From NCBI RefSeq assembly GCF_003143975.1, contig NZ_QFVR01000002.1, positions 181,175 through 245,174 of the forward strand: a stretch of 64,000 nucleotides of DNA, in the 5' to 3' direction. Shown here piece after piece: positions 18,957 to 28,651 of the stretch. Within the stretch, counting starts at the first letter, position 1. The number at the start of each line of letters is the position of its first letter. The DNA comes from Kurthia sibirica (GTDB lineage Bacteria > Bacillota > Bacilli > Bacillales_A > Planococcaceae). The notes beneath the pieces were generated by a model. It saw nothing but the letters and a program-made list of their open reading frames with translations. It did no database searches and was not told the origin of the DNA. A program made the position numbers and the translations under genes.

Positions 18957-19221
18957 AATGCTTATTTATGTTTTGATTAGAATGTACAAATTATATCACG
19001 GGAAATAATAATTACAAGATGAATGTTTAAATTAAAAATATTCAGTCAGCAATTAAGTGAATTATCGTAATACAGCTATTTTCAAGCCGCAATACAAACG
19101 TTACCTTTATATTATACGAAATCGTTCGTGAATGGAAGTCTTTTAGAGAAAAAAATAGATATAATATAAAAAAAATACGGATAAGACAAATCATCTTTTC
19201 ATGCGTTGTTTTACATATCTA
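18957..19221. other. AT-rich promoter region of xpt-pbuX
   Basis: About 265 bases between the aptamer and the lysP terminator region, very AT-rich, with no ORF with a ribosome site. It should hold the xpt promoter; I could not assign the exact boxes. Confidence 0.4.
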
Positions 19222-19243
19222 ATTATTTCCCATTGGAAATAAT
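19222..19243. repeat. ATTATTTCC/GGAAATAAT palindrome, downstream of lysP
   Basis: Perfect 9-bp arms with a 4-base loop. The same arms recur as a 24-bp palindrome at 20810-20833, so the two copies flank the lysine permease gene. A third, shorter copy lies at 57119-57134. Confidence 0.6.
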
Positions 19244-19247
19244 AGAC

Positions 19248-19284
19248 AAAAGGACATCAAATAGTATGTATTTGATGTCCTTTT
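19248..19284. terminator. Terminator of lysine permease gene (bidirectional)
   Basis: A perfect 16-bp stem, 19248-19263 with 19269-19284, directly downstream of the lysP stop codon. The T run is stronger on the plus strand but TTTTGT follows on the minus strand. Confidence 0.8.
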
Positions 19285-19289
19285 ATTTT

Positions 19290-20753
19290 TTATTTATGAG
19301 GTGTGATATCCGCTTCAGTAAGTTTCACTACTTTAGTCTTATGTTTGATTTTATACCCAATCCAAAGTGCTGCGAAAATCGGCAGTCCGATATAGGATAC
19401 TGCGATTTCATACCAATCTACTTTACCTCCTTCAAAGGCAAAATAACTTTGACCTACTACAATAAAACCACATAACAAGAAAGCAAAGATAGGACCAAAT
19501 GGGAAAAATTTAGATTTATATGGTAACGCTGTATCTAAATCGATTTGTTGAGCTGCTAATGCTTTACGGAAACGATAATGACTAGCTGCTATACCTAACC
19601 ATGCGATAAAACCACACATTCCAGATGCACTTAACAGCCAAGTATATACTTGCGTACCAAAAATAGATGTTAAAAATGATAACGATGCAACAATTAATGT
19701 TGCAATCATTGCTGCCGTTGGAATACCACGACGATTTAATTTTTTGAAAACTTTAGGCGCTTTACCTTCCATCGCTAAATTCCACAACATACGTGATGAT
19801 GCATATAAACCTGAATTACCGGCTGATAAAATGGCCGTTAATACAACTGCATTCATAATCGAAGCTGCAAATGCAATTCCTGCATTTTCAAATACTAATG
19901 TGAATGGACTTGTTGTAACATTTTCACCATTATTAATTAAATTGCTATCCGTATATGGAATCAATAAACCAATTGCTAAAATGGCTAAAATATAAAAAAG
20001 TAAGATACGCCAAAAAACTGATTTAATTGCTTTAGGAATTGATTTTTCAGGATTTTTTGTTTCACCAGCTGTTACACCTAATAACTCCGTACCTTGGAAT
20101 GAAAAACCTGCTGCTAAGAAAATACCCAGCGTTGCGAAAAAGCCTCCATGAAATGGTCCATCACCTGATAAGAAATTCGTGAATCCTACTGGCGCATTGC
20201 CTCCTAAAATTCCGAAAATCATTAAACAGCTAATTATTAAGAAAATAATAATCGTCACCACTTTAATTAATGCAAACCAGTACTCACTTTCACCAAATGC
20301 TTTAACAGATAAATAATTTAAACCGAATATAACAAGTAAAAACGTTAAGCTCCAAACCCAAGATGGTGCATCTGGAAACCAATAAGCCATAACAATTGTT
20401 ACAGCGGCAATTTCAGCGGCAATTGTAACAGCCCAGTTATACCAGTAGTTCCATCCGAGTGCAAAACCAAGCGCTGGATCGATAAATTTTGTTGCATACG
20501 TACTAAATGAACCGGATACAGGCATATAGGCAGCCATTTCACCTAAGCTTGTCATAAGGAAAAATACCATAATACCAATGATGCCATAAGCGACTAGTGC
20601 ACCACCTGGACCTGCTTCAGCAATTGAATTACCACTTGCTAATAAAAGTCCTGTTCCGATTGTACCACCTAAAGAAATCATCGTAATATGACGACTTTTT
20701 AATGCTCTTTTAAGGCCAATTTCTTCACTTTGACCATTTTCTAAGCGACTCAT
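19290..20753 (-). CDS. lysP: Lysine-specific amino acid permease (APC family)
   Basis: 487 residues with 12 hydrophobic segments. The N-terminal HITMISLGGTIGTGLLL motif near residue 23 is the substrate-site helix of the APC superfamily (AAT type), and SGSFSTYATKF near 80 is also typical. GAGGAG precedes the ATG. The decisive clue is the L-box riboswitch and terminator in the 5' leader, which marks lysine biosynthesis and transport genes, so lysine is the likely substrate. It acts as a proton symporter in the plasma membrane. Length matches LysP (about 489). Confidence 0.9.
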   Translation of the reverse strand: MSRLENGQSEEIGLKRALKSRHITMISLGGTIGTGLLLASGNSIAEAGPGGALVAYGIIGIMVFFLMTSLGEMAAYMPVSGSFSTYATKFIDPALGFALGWNYWYNWAVTIAAEIAAVTIVMAYWFPDAPSWVWSLTFLLVIFGLNYLSVKAFGESEYWFALIKVVTIIIFLIISCLMIFGILGGNAPVGFTNFLSGDGPFHGGFFATLGIFLAAGFSFQGTELLGVTAGETKNPEKSIPKAIKSVFWRILLFYILAILAIGLLIPYTDSNLINNGENVTTSPFTLVFENAGIAFAASIMNAVVLTAILSAGNSGLYASSRMLWNLAMEGKAPKVFKKLNRRGIPTAAMIATLIVASLSFLTSIFGTQVYTWLLSASGMCGFIAWLGIAASHYRFRKALAAQQIDLDTALPYKSKFFPFGPIFAFLLCGFIVVGQSYFAFEGGKVDWYEIAVSYIGLPIFAALWIGYKIKHKTKVVKLTEADITPHK

Positions 20754-20809
20754 TTATTCTCCTCTTTCCATATCATTGCAGGGAACTTGTAAGGATGAGC
20801 TGAAAATTG

Positions 20810-20833
20810 TTATTATTTCCTAGGAAATAATAA
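20810..20833. repeat. 24-bp perfect palindrome in lysP leader
   Basis: TTATTATTTCC, TA, GGAAATAATAA. It lies between the L-box terminator and the lysP ribosome site and overlaps the terminator's T tract. Its arms match the palindrome downstream of lysP. Confidence 0.65.
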
Positions 20834-20859
20834 AAACCATCTCAAGAAGTCTTGGATGG
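20829..20859 (-). terminator. L-box controlled terminator before lysP
   Basis: CCATC and CAAGA on the minus strand pair with TCTTG and GATGG with one bulged A (20837-20859), followed by TTTTTATT. It is placed as the off-state structure of the lysine riboswitch. Confidence 0.85.
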
Positions 20860-20888
20860 CTTTTTGTAAACAATTACCCATCAACCTT

Positions 20889-21072
20889 GAAAAGATAGCT
20901 CAACACATTCTCACGAATGTGACAGTTCTGCACCTATTAAGCGACAGCCCCAGCCTAAATATGATTGAGCATATTTAAACTTCGGCAATAAACCCTTTCA
21001 TCCACCGTCAGCGATGCTCTAACATCTCTTGTGGACTACTGTTGATTATTGCGACCTCTACCTCATCTATTG
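20889..21072 (-). promoter_or_regulatory. Lysine riboswitch (L-box)
   Basis: On the minus strand the conserved L-box pieces appear in order: GATGAGGTAGAGGTCGCA, an AGTCCAC arm, GCTGACGG/GGATGAAAGGG, GCCGAAG, GGCTGGGGCTGTCG, ACTGTCACATTCGTGAGAA and the closing GAGCTATCT. This is the five-way-junction lysine aptamer of Bacillus lysC/lysP leaders. Lysine binding should favour the downstream terminator. A 7-bp hairpin at 21061-21079 can sequester the first conserved block. Confidence 0.93.
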
Positions 21073-21255
21073 GATGAGGCATTGCAATATTTATTTTTCT
21101 ATTACACTATTCTAATACAATTCAACTTTGTTTTCAAGACTTAAATTGATGTATTTTTATGGTAAATATAAGTGTTTCGTAATGCGAAAAATCACTATTG
21201 ATGAAAGCTTACTTAAATGGTAGGCTAAATGAAACTTTTAAATAGGAGGAAACTC

Positions 21256-22467
21256 ATGCAATCATCTGATAACAAAACATATTCAACAAAAAATAAATTG
21301 AGTGCCTCCGCTTGGTTGCTTATTTTAGGTATTGTTTTTATTGCATTAACATTGCGCTCTCCTCTAACATCGGTTGGGCCTATTATTGATGAAATTCGCA
21401 AGGCCTTACATATTTCTAATGTTGCTGCAGGTTTTATAACAACCATTCCACTATTGGCATTTGCGATTGTGTCGCCAATTGTTCCAAAAATCGCACGTAA
21501 AATAACGGTCGAAAAGTCTTTACTATTTGCGACTATTATTTTGGCCATTGGTATTGCACTTCGTTCCAGTGGCAGTATCTCGATGCTCTTTATCGGCACC
21601 GCATTAATCGGGATTGGTATTTCTTTTGGGAATGTTTTGCTACCTAGTTTAATCAAATTAAAATTCCCATTAAAAGTTGGTATTATGACAGCCATCTACA
21701 CTGTTGCAATGAATTCTTCGGCTAGCTTAGCTGCTGGTGTTAGCTACCCAATTTCTACACTACGTTATGGCTGGCAAGGAACGCTTGGTATTTGGATTAT
21801 TTTTGCGATCTTAGCCATTATTATTTGGATGCCACAGACAAAAAATGTACAGCTAGAAAAGCCTCCTACATTAGCTGAACAACATGAGAAAAAACCGATG
21901 TGGCGCTATCCACTTGCTTGGATTATTATGCTAGCAATGGGTTTTCAATCGATGCTTTTTTATACAACTGCCGCATGGATTCCTGAAATGTTTAAAGCAC
22001 AGGGTTTAAGTGCTGGTCAAGCAGGTGCCATGTTCTCTATTTTACAAATTGCCCAAATCCCGATGACTTTCATTACACCAATTATTGCGAGCAAACTAAA
22101 AGATCAGCGACCAATTGTAGTTTTCTTCGGCATTCTCTATATAATTGGCTTCGGCGGTTTACTAATCGGTTTAACCGATTATTCTGCACTGTGGATGATT
22201 TGTATCGGCCTAGCTGGTGGTGCATCATTTAGTACATGTATGATGTTTTTCTCATTGCGGGCCAAAGATGCCTTTGAATCCGCAGATTTATCTGGTTTTG
22301 CCCAATCACTTGGCTATTTATGTGCTGCAATAGGTCCAGTCTTATACGGTTATATACACGATAAATACGATAGTTTTGATACCGCAAATTTTATGTATAT
22401 CATTGTCGTAATCATCTCTGTTACTGCCAGTTTCATCGCAGCTAAAAATCGCTATGTCACAGGTTAA
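21256..22467 (+). CDS. MFS transporter, CynX/NimT family
   Basis: 403 residues from the ATG at 21256, six bases after AGGAGG; an ATG at 21229 has no site. Twelve hydrophobic segments and the start FIALTLRSPLTSVGPI near residue 30 are typical of the CynX/NimT (cyanate/2-nitroimidazole) branch of the major facilitator superfamily. These proteins are usually drug or small-anion transporters of unknown substrate. It is followed 33 bases later by a LysE-type exporter, so both may be one efflux unit. No regulator is adjacent. Confidence 0.85.
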   Translation: MQSSDNKTYSTKNKLSASAWLLILGIVFIALTLRSPLTSVGPIIDEIRKALHISNVAAGFITTIPLLAFAIVSPIVPKIARKITVEKSLLFATIILAIGIALRSSGSISMLFIGTALIGIGISFGNVLLPSLIKLKFPLKVGIMTAIYTVAMNSSASLAAGVSYPISTLRYGWQGTLGIWIIFAILAIIIWMPQTKNVQLEKPPTLAEQHEKKPMWRYPLAWIIMLAMGFQSMLFYTTAAWIPEMFKAQGLSAGQAGAMFSILQIAQIPMTFITPIIASKLKDQRPIVVFFGILYIIGFGGLLIGLTDYSALWMICIGLAGGASFSTCMMFFSLRAKDAFESADLSGFAQSLGYLCAAIGPVLYGYIHDKYDSFDTANFMYIIVVIISVTASFIAAKNRYVTG

Positions 22468-22500
22468 TTCTGATCAAATCAATAGAAGGAGTTATTTTGT

Positions 22501-23121
22501 ATGAATGAAATTCTAAGGGGTGCATTAACTGCTGGGACTTTGATTGTCGCGATTGGTGCTCAAAATGCCTTTGTCCTCAAACAGGGTTTGCTAAAGAACA
22601 ATATTTTCTGGGTATCATTCATCTGTTTTTTATGTGATGTTTTACTCATGTTTATTGGTGTTTTGGGTGTTGGTACAATAATTAATAATAGTACTTTTGC
22701 CACTGCTGGACTTGCAATCTTTGGCGGCTTGTTCTTGCTTTTTTATGGGCTCAAATCTTTTCGTAGTGCTTGGTCTTCATCAAGTGCCATCGACCTTTCT
22801 GCCGACTCTAAAATAATTCCTATCCATAAAACGATTCTAGTGACGTTAGCCATCACTCTTTTGAATCCACATGTATATTTAGATACAATTGTTGTAGTTG
22901 GCGGAATTGCTGGAACATTAAGTTTTGATCAAAAAGTTAATTTTTTGATCGGGGCACTTATCGTATCGTTTGTTTGGTTTTTCGGTCTAGGGTACGGCTC
23001 AAGATGGCTTATTCCCATTTTCAAAAAGCCTAAAGCTTGGAAAATCTTAGACTTTGGTATTGGGTGTCTCATGCTTTGGCTTTCTTATCAATTAATACAG
23101 TTTGCTATAGAGACTTTTTAA
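22501..23121 (+). CDS. LysE/ArgO family amino acid exporter
   Basis: 206 residues with about six hydrophobic helices. The family opening GAIGAQNAFVLKQG-type segment (here VAIGAQNAFVLKQGL near residue 18) and the LLNPHVYLDT motif near 120 identify LysE/ArgO exporters of basic amino acids. AAGGAG lies nine bases before the ATG. Placement beside a lysine permease locus (about 1.7 kb away) is suggestive of lysine or arginine homeostasis but they are separate transcripts. A dispersed terminator-bearing repeat follows the stop codon. Confidence 0.88.
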   Translation: MNEILRGALTAGTLIVAIGAQNAFVLKQGLLKNNIFWVSFICFLCDVLLMFIGVLGVGTIINNSTFATAGLAIFGGLFLLFYGLKSFRSAWSSSSAIDLSADSKIIPIHKTILVTLAITLLNPHVYLDTIVVVGGIAGTLSFDQKVNFLIGALIVSFVWFFGLGYGSRWLIPIFKKPKAWKILDFGIGCLMLWLSYQLIQFAIETF

Positions 23122-23127
23122 AACATA

Positions 23128-23293
23128 AAAAGAGCCTGAGACAAATGTATTTTCAACAGAGAAAATCCCGTATGATTTTTCGAAATCATACGGGATTTTT
23201 CATTTCGATCTACTGAACGCTTTCCGCACGTTCAATGGATTTGATGATTCGTATTGGAGACATACTATTTTTCTTCTGTCTCAGGCTTTTTTT
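23128..23293. repeat. Dispersed repeat copy 1 with terminal inverted repeats and terminator hairpin
   Basis: Terminal AGCCTGAGACA (23133-23143) and its reverse complement (23277-23287) bound a 166-base element. Inside is a perfect 17-bp stem (23162-23178 with 23183-23199), TTCG loop and T tail, which terminates the upstream LysE gene. The same element recurs at 56738-56826 (truncated) and 60845-61079 (longer). Copy 1 lacks a central part of about 65 bases present in copy 3. Confidence 0.85.
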
Positions 23294-23446
23294 CTTTAAT
23301 TACCTATTTCTCTTTCGGTTAAGTGCGTTGAATCACATTGCATTACCAGAAAATAATGTGCAAAAAAGAATATTCACACGCCGATTCTACTAATTTAGAA
23401 AATCAATATACTACATAGTTTCAGTATTTTTAAAAATCATTTATCA

Positions 23447-24532
23447 TCAAATTTCGATTGTATCAATTATTAAAGGCCGATACAGATTTGGTTGATAGAC
23501 AAAATTTGGTGATTTTTTTGTATTATCATAGCGTTGATGAAAAACATGTGTTGTAGCTGGTGCTAGTGGTGGAATAAGCCATGTCCAATTACCTGTTATC
23601 GTTCGATTTTCTACATTTTCCTGCTCTTCAAATAGATGGAATTGCTGTGCTGCTGTATGATGATCAACAATGCTTACACCTTGATCCTTATATGAATCCA
23701 ATACTGCTTGATTCAATTCGAGCAATGCACGATCTTGCCATAGCGTGCTGGCTTTTTTCGTATTAAGCCCCATTTTTTCAGCAATAATTGGTAGCATATT
23801 GTAGCGGTCTGTATCTGCTAAATTACGTGCACCGATTTCCGTTCCCATATACCAACCATTAAAAGGCGCTGCATTAAATTGCATGCCACCAATTTCAAAC
23901 CCCATATTAGAAATGATGGGTACTGCATACCACTTCAAGTGTAATTCTTTAAACCAATCATACTCTGCATGGTGCAATGCTACTTCCAACACGTCTTCTG
24001 ATGGAATAGTAAATAGTTGTGGCGGACGTTCATCTATTTGAATCACTAAAGGTAAAACATCAAAATGCCCACCTCTTCCTTGCCAGCCCAATTGTTGACA
24101 ACGCTTGGTTAGCTCTAGCGAAATCGGATCTCCAATAATTTCCCCATCTTCTTCATAAGCTGCATAACGTATGAGTTGATCATTCCAAATATGCACTCGA
24201 TTTTGCGCATAAATCGATATAGTTGGGCGGATTTTACCACCATTTGTCGCATAGCGAATATGCTCTAAAAGTGATTGAAATATAGCTTCCTCATTATCTA
24301 AATGACGGTGGTCATTAACATATAACGATTTCCAAAATAAACGACCGATGCATTTATTACTATTACGCCATGCTAATTTCGCACCATATTGTAGTTCCTC
24401 TTTTGATAAAAAATAAGAACCTTGCTCAGTAATTTCTTGTGCAATTTGTTCCAATCTACGTTTTTTTTGTTCTTCAGGTAGCTTCATTTCATTGTAATAT
24501 TGCATTATAAATCGTTCTGCTTTGTCAAACAC
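23447..24532 (-). CDS. nos: Bacterial nitric oxide synthase oxygenase
   Basis: 361 residues matching the oxygenase-only NOS of Bacillales. The heme-thiolate Cys is in SNKCIGR near residue 61. The substrate-site region with HLKWYAVPIISNMGFEIGG, then MGTEIGARNLADTDRYN, and the tetrahydrobiopterin-side GNWTWLIPP near the C-terminus are all present. It oxidises L-arginine to citrulline and NO using electrons from a generic flavodoxin or ferredoxin. A GTG at 24541 abuts AAGGAAG, so the GTG at 24532 with an 8-base spacer is the better start. It is divergent from katA. Confidence 0.95.
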   Translation of the reverse strand: MFDKAERFIMQYYNEMKLPEEQKKRRLEQIAQEITEQGSYFLSKEELQYGAKLAWRNSNKCIGRLFWKSLYVNDHRHLDNEEAIFQSLLEHIRYATNGGKIRPTISIYAQNRVHIWNDQLIRYAAYEEDGEIIGDPISLELTKRCQQLGWQGRGGHFDVLPLVIQIDERPPQLFTIPSEDVLEVALHHAEYDWFKELHLKWYAVPIISNMGFEIGGMQFNAAPFNGWYMGTEIGARNLADTDRYNMLPIIAEKMGLNTKKASTLWQDRALLELNQAVLDSYKDQGVSIVDHHTAAQQFHLFEEQENVENRTITGNWTWLIPPLAPATTHVFHQRYDNTKKSPNFVYQPNLYRPLIIDTIEI

Positions 24533-25041
24533 AAAATCCACTTCCTTTTATTTCACTTCTCCCATCATAAAAGATATTTCAAAGAAGGAACAGCAAACAC
24601 ACTCAAATTCAAAGATGTACTTTAGATACTTGTAAACATTTGTTCATATTTTCAATTAGAACATTTTTATCATTTAATTGATAATATATTTTCCAAATAT
24701 TATATAGAAAAAATGAAAAGACTACTTTTTTCTTAGTAGTTAAAAAAGTACCTGTCATTCTTCAATTTTATTGAGCAAATATACATATATTGATATTATT
24801 AAGTGTTTAAAATCATTAGAAAAAGGGAAAAGTATATTATATACTACGCCAACTCCCATGAAATACTTACCCATTTTATGGTATCGTTAAATATAAGAAT
24901 TACTTAACGATAATTATTATAATTTACTTCATATTCTAATTAAGATATGGTAAAGTGAAGTTAGTAAGCGTATTACAATACTTTTTTAATCATTTTGGTT
25001 TCGATCGACCACTACTTAAAAACTAGGAGGCTTTACTTTTA
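24533..25041. other. nos-katA divergent regulatory region
   Basis: About 500 AT-rich bases without a gene. It holds a PerR box at 24908-24922 on the katA side and an ACTACT/AGTAGT hairpin near 24720-24742. No second clear PerR or Fur box was found on the nos side. Confidence 0.5.
24908..24922 (+). promoter_or_regulatory. PerR box upstream of katA
   Basis: CGATAATTATTATAA matches the PerR consensus TTATAAT-N-ATTATAA at 12 of 14 positions, about 120 bases upstream of the catalase start. Peroxide would relieve repression. Confidence 0.8.
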
Positions 25042-26535
25042 ATGACTACTAACAATAATAATAACAATCAAAAATTAACAACTGCTGCAGGAGCACCTGT
25101 TGTAAGTAATACAAACTCAATGACTGCTGGTAAGCGCGGCCCTGTTTTACTACAAGATGTCTGGTTGATTGAAAAATTAGCTAACTTTAACCGTGAAGTT
25201 ATCCCTGAACGCCGCATGCATGCAAAAGGTTCTGGCGCTTTTGGTACATTTAAAGTAACACATGATATTTCTCAATACACAAAAGCAAAAATTTTCTCTG
25301 AAATTGGCAAAGAGACTGAAATGTTCGCTCGTTTCTCTACTGTTGCTGGTGAAAGAGGTGCTGCAGATGCCGAACGTGATATTCGTGGTTTTGCATTGAA
25401 GTTCTACACAGAAGAAGGGAACTGGGATTTAGTTGGTAATAATACACCTGTATTTTTCTTCCGTGATGGCATGCATTTCCCTGATTTAAATCACGCTGTA
25501 AAACGTGACCCTAAAACAAATAAACGCGATGCCAATAATAACTGGGACTTCTGGACAAACCTTCCGGAAGCATTACATCAAGTTACCTATATTATGGGGG
25601 ATCGTGGTATTCCAAAGGGCTACCAGTATATGCATGGTTTCGGTTCGCACACCTATTCTATGATTAATGATGCCAATGAACGTGTCTACGTGAAATTCCA
25701 CTTCACGTCTCAACAAGGAATCGTTAATTACACCGATCAAGAAGCAGAAGTTGTTGTCGGTAAAGACCGCGAATCGTCTCAAACTGAATTATTTGGGGAT
25801 ATTGAAGCAGGCAAATTCCCAAAATGGACAATGTCTATTCAAGTAATGACTGATGAACAAGCACAAAATCACCCGAATAATCCTTTCGATTTAACAAAAG
25901 TTTGGTATAAAGGCGAATACCCACTAATTCCAGTAGGTGAATTCGAATTAAACCGTAATCCAGAAAACTACTTTGCGGATGTTGAACAAGCAGCATTTGC
26001 ACCTAATAACGTGATTCCTGGTATTAGCTTCTCACCAGATCGCATGTTACAAGCACGTTTATTCGCTTATTCAGATGCGCAACGTTATCGTCTAGGTGTA
26101 AACAATACACAAATCCCTGTAAATGCACCTAAGTGCCCTGTCCATACATTCCATCGTGATGGTTTAATGCGTACAGATGGTAATTTGGGTAATACAAAAC
26201 ATTATGAGCCCAACAGCTACGGTGAATGGAAAGAACAACCATCATACAAAAACCCTGCAGAAGCAGCTGGCCCGGTAGATATTTATGATTTCCGTGAAGA
26301 TGATAATAACTACTTCGAACAGCCAGGTAAATTATTTAATCTAATGGACGATGCTGCAAAACAACGTTTATTTGAGAACACAGGTCGTAATATGACTGGT
26401 GTAGAGGACTTCATTAAAGTTCGTCATATTATTCACTGCTACAAAGCAGATCCAGCATATGGTGAAGGTGTAGCAAAAGCTGTTGGAATCGATATTTCAA
26501 CAATCGACTTGAATCAAGAAATTTCTTACCACTAA
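25042..26535 (+). CDS. katA: Vegetative catalase
   Basis: 497 residues, small-subunit heme catalase. The distal His lies in [15 protein letters not shown] near residue 60, the active-site Asn region in [13 protein letters not shown] near 132, and the proximal heme Tyr in [12 protein letters not shown] near 345. AGGAGG precedes the ATG. It dismutates hydrogen peroxide in the cytoplasm. The upstream PerR box and the divergent NO synthase suit an oxidative-stress locus. The Asn-rich N-terminus (NNNNNNQK) is a minor peculiarity. Confidence 0.96.
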   Translation: MTTNNNNNNQKLTTAAGAPVVSNTNSMTAGKRGPVLLQDVWLIEKLANFNREVIPERRMHAKGSGAFGTFKVTHDISQYTKAKIFSEIGKETEMFARFSTVAGERGAADAERDIRGFALKFYTEEGNWDLVGNNTPVFFFRDGMHFPDLNHAVKRDPKTNKRDANNNWDFWTNLPEALHQVTYIMGDRGIPKGYQYMHGFGSHTYSMINDANERVYVKFHFTSQQGIVNYTDQEAEVVVGKDRESSQTELFGDIEAGKFPKWTMSIQVMTDEQAQNHPNNPFDLTKVWYKGEYPLIPVGEFELNRNPENYFADVEQAAFAPNNVIPGISFSPDRMLQARLFAYSDAQRYRLGVNNTQIPVNAPKCPVHTFHRDGLMRTDGNLGNTKHYEPNSYGEWKEQPSYKNPAEAAGPVDIYDFREDDNNYFEQPGKLFNLMDDAAKQRLFENTGRNMTGVEDFIKVRHIIHCYKADPAYGEGVAKAVGIDISTIDLNQEISYH

Positions 26536-26577
26536 TATAAAACAGAGGCTGAGACATATCGTTAGCTCAGTTCATGC

Positions 26578-26611
26578 AAAAAGGGAAATTGCTACAGCAA
26601 TTTCCCTTTTT
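26578..26611 (+). terminator. Terminator of katA
   Basis: A 15-bp stem, AAAAGGGAAATTGCT with its complement, 2-base loop, ending in TTTTTG. Confidence 0.9.
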
Positions 26612-26670
26612 GTTTGTTTTTTGAAAGCTTTTATCATATAACCAATTACTTATTTTGAAGAGATTTTTTA

Positions 26671-27966
26671 TTAATCTTGTCTTAATGCTTGAATGACATC
26701 TGTTTTTGTCGCTTTTCTCGCTGGTCTCCAACCAGATAAAATCGCGACGCCAATACTAATTGCTGAAGCTATTATGACTAGTTCAAAAGGAATCGTCGAA
26801 AATATTATATCGTTATTTTCAAAACCATCTTCCTTTGTCGCAAATGTGACAATTTTCGGAATGAAAAAGTTAGCAGCCATACTAATAATATAGGAGATTG
26901 CCACAGCAATAGCTGTACCAATTAATCCAATATAAGCACTTTCCATTATAAATAATCGTTGAATGAGTTTAGGGCTTGCTCCGATTGCTTTCATAACGCC
27001 AATTTCACGTGTACGCTCAGTTACCGCCATAGACATCGTATTAAATATACCAATAGAAGCAATTAATACTGCGATTGTCCCGACAAAAATCAAGCCGGCT
27101 TTTAATGCCAAAAACAATAAATTCATTTGATCCAATTGTTCTGTTACTGTATATGTCGATAAATCCATGTCTTTTAATTGTGTATTAACAGCCTTTACTG
27201 CCTCTACATTTTTCGCATATACTTCATAACTAGAATAAAATACTTCTTCTTTTTTTGTTTCTGGATTAATTTTTATAATTGCTGGCATTAATTCTTCTGC
27301 AAATTTTTGACTGAGCAATATGGAACTGTCCATCATCCACTCTTTTTTGGGTTTTTCTTTTATACCAACAACAGTCATTTTTTTCGTCATTACTTTTTCA
27401 TTTTTTTCACCGGTCAAAACAATAAGATTGATTTTTTTACCGAGTAAGCTAGCCGACATGCCAACATTCAATTTTTTGTCTTCTTTATTATTTTCTATCG
27501 CTTTTTCATCAGCCTTAGAATACATCATCGAATTTAAATGGTACCCAATGATGACCTCATTGTTATTTGTCGGGTAACTTCCTTCAGATAATTTAATATT
27601 TGCTTTTTCTGCTTCTTTATAATCAATTAACATCGTTTCTGGCATTGTTGAACGTTTATCATAATTCGTTTTAATCAATAAATTACCATCGATATTTGAT
27701 TTTTTCACAACAGCTGTTACCTGATCAATCGCCTTTATTTTTTCACGATTAATTTTACCCTTACTCCCTTCATACACTTCAATTTTTGTTAATGAATCGT
27801 CCGTCATAATCTCTTTTTCTACTGTTCCTTGTAAACCAAATGCAATGGATGCTAAAACGATTAAAAAAGCACAGCCCATCGTTGTTGCTAAAATAGTTGT
27901 AAATACTCGCATTCTATTCTTTTTAACATGTTGACGTACAAAATCAATTTGATCTCTAAATTGCAT
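26671..27966 (-). CDS. MacB/FtsX-type ABC transporter permease
   Basis: 431 residues: one N-terminal helix (about 20-43), a large extracytoplasmic domain of about 230 residues, then three C-terminal helices of the FtsX domain with the hallmark MAVTERTREIGVMKAIGAS near residue 315. This is the four-helix type VII architecture used for export or mechanotransmission rather than transport through a central channel. Its start overlaps the ATPase gene by 11 bases, so the two are coupled. The substrate may be a peptide or lipoprotein; no linked substrate gene or two-component system is seen. Confidence 0.87.
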   Translation of the reverse strand: MQFRDQIDFVRQHVKKNRMRVFTTILATTMGCAFLIVLASIAFGLQGTVEKEIMTDDSLTKIEVYEGSKGKINREKIKAIDQVTAVVKKSNIDGNLLIKTNYDKRSTMPETMLIDYKEAEKANIKLSEGSYPTNNNEVIIGYHLNSMMYSKADEKAIENNKEDKKLNVGMSASLLGKKINLIVLTGEKNEKVMTKKMTVVGIKEKPKKEWMMDSSILLSQKFAEELMPAIIKINPETKKEEVFYSSYEVYAKNVEAVKAVNTQLKDMDLSTYTVTEQLDQMNLLFLALKAGLIFVGTIAVLIASIGIFNTMSMAVTERTREIGVMKAIGASPKLIQRLFIMESAYIGLIGTAIAVAISYIISMAANFFIPKIVTFATKEDGFENNDIIFSTIPFELVIIASAISIGVAILSGWRPARKATKTDVIQALRQD

Positions 27967-28651
27967 GAGCTGCCACCGCCATCATTTCACCATCGTGCAT
28001 ACGGTATTTACTCGTTGTAATATTAGCCACTTCTTCATCATGTGTAATGATGATAAATGTAAGATCTAATACTTCATTTAATGAACGGATTAATGCTAGT
28101 ATCTCTTGCTCCGTTTCGGAATCTAGGCTACCTGTTGGTTCATCTGCTAAAATGATGGATGGATTGGTTACAAGTGCTCTCGCAATACACACACGCTGCT
28201 GTTGCCCTCCCGACAACTCATTTGGATAGTGGTCTCCGACTTTTTCTAAACCAACCTTCAACATTATTTTTTCAACAGTTTGCTTACGTGCTGTTTTACC
28301 CATTCCACGTATTTTCAATGGTAATTCAATATTTTCAAACGCACTTAAGCCAGGCATCAATTGGAAATTCTGAAATATAAAGCCAACATTTTTCAAACGA
28401 AAATCAGCATGTGCTGTTTCAGACAAGTCTGTAATATCTTTATTATTCAAATAAATACGTCCCGATTTTGGTTTTAAAAATCCGGCAATAACATTTAATA
28501 ATGTTGATTTCCCTGAACCACTTCTACCAACAATAGACACAATTTCTCCTGCTTCTACACTTAAATTGATATTTTGTAACACAGGTACATAATGTTCATG
28601 ACCTTTACGTCCAATCGAAAATGTATGGTTAATATTCTTTAATTTAATCAT
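27956..28651 (-). CDS. MacB/LolD-type ABC transporter ATP-binding protein
   Basis: 231 residues with Walker A GRSGSGKST near 43, Q-loop IFQNFQLMP near 91, signature LSGGQQQR near 147, Walker B ILADEPTGSLD near 167 and switch His in IITHDEE. The DEPTGSLDS form is typical of the LolD/MacB/FtsE group. It energises the coupled FtsX-like permease downstream. AGGGGG precedes the start. No regulator of the BceRS type is adjacent. Confidence 0.9.
   Translation of the reverse strand: MIKLKNINHTFSIGRKGHEHYVPVLQNINLSVEAGEIVSIVGRSGSGKSTLLNVIAGFLKPKSGRIYLNNKDITDLSETAHADFRLKNVGFIFQNFQLMPGLSAFENIELPLKIRGMGKTARKQTVEKIMLKVGLEKVGDHYPNELSGGQQQRVCIARALVTNPSIILADEPTGSLDSETEQEILALIRSLNEVLDLTFIIITHDEEVANITTSKYRMHDGEMMAVAAHAI

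Noticed and set aside
21225..21695. 156-aa antisense ORF over the MFS gene
   Set aside because: A shadow frame of a clear transporter gene; no start signal or independent support.
26544..26557. Fourth copy of the dispersed AGCCTGAGACA repeat behind katA
   Set aside because: Only about 10 bases (AGGCTGAGACA) match; the hairpin and the rest of the element are absent, so chance or a remnant cannot be told apart.
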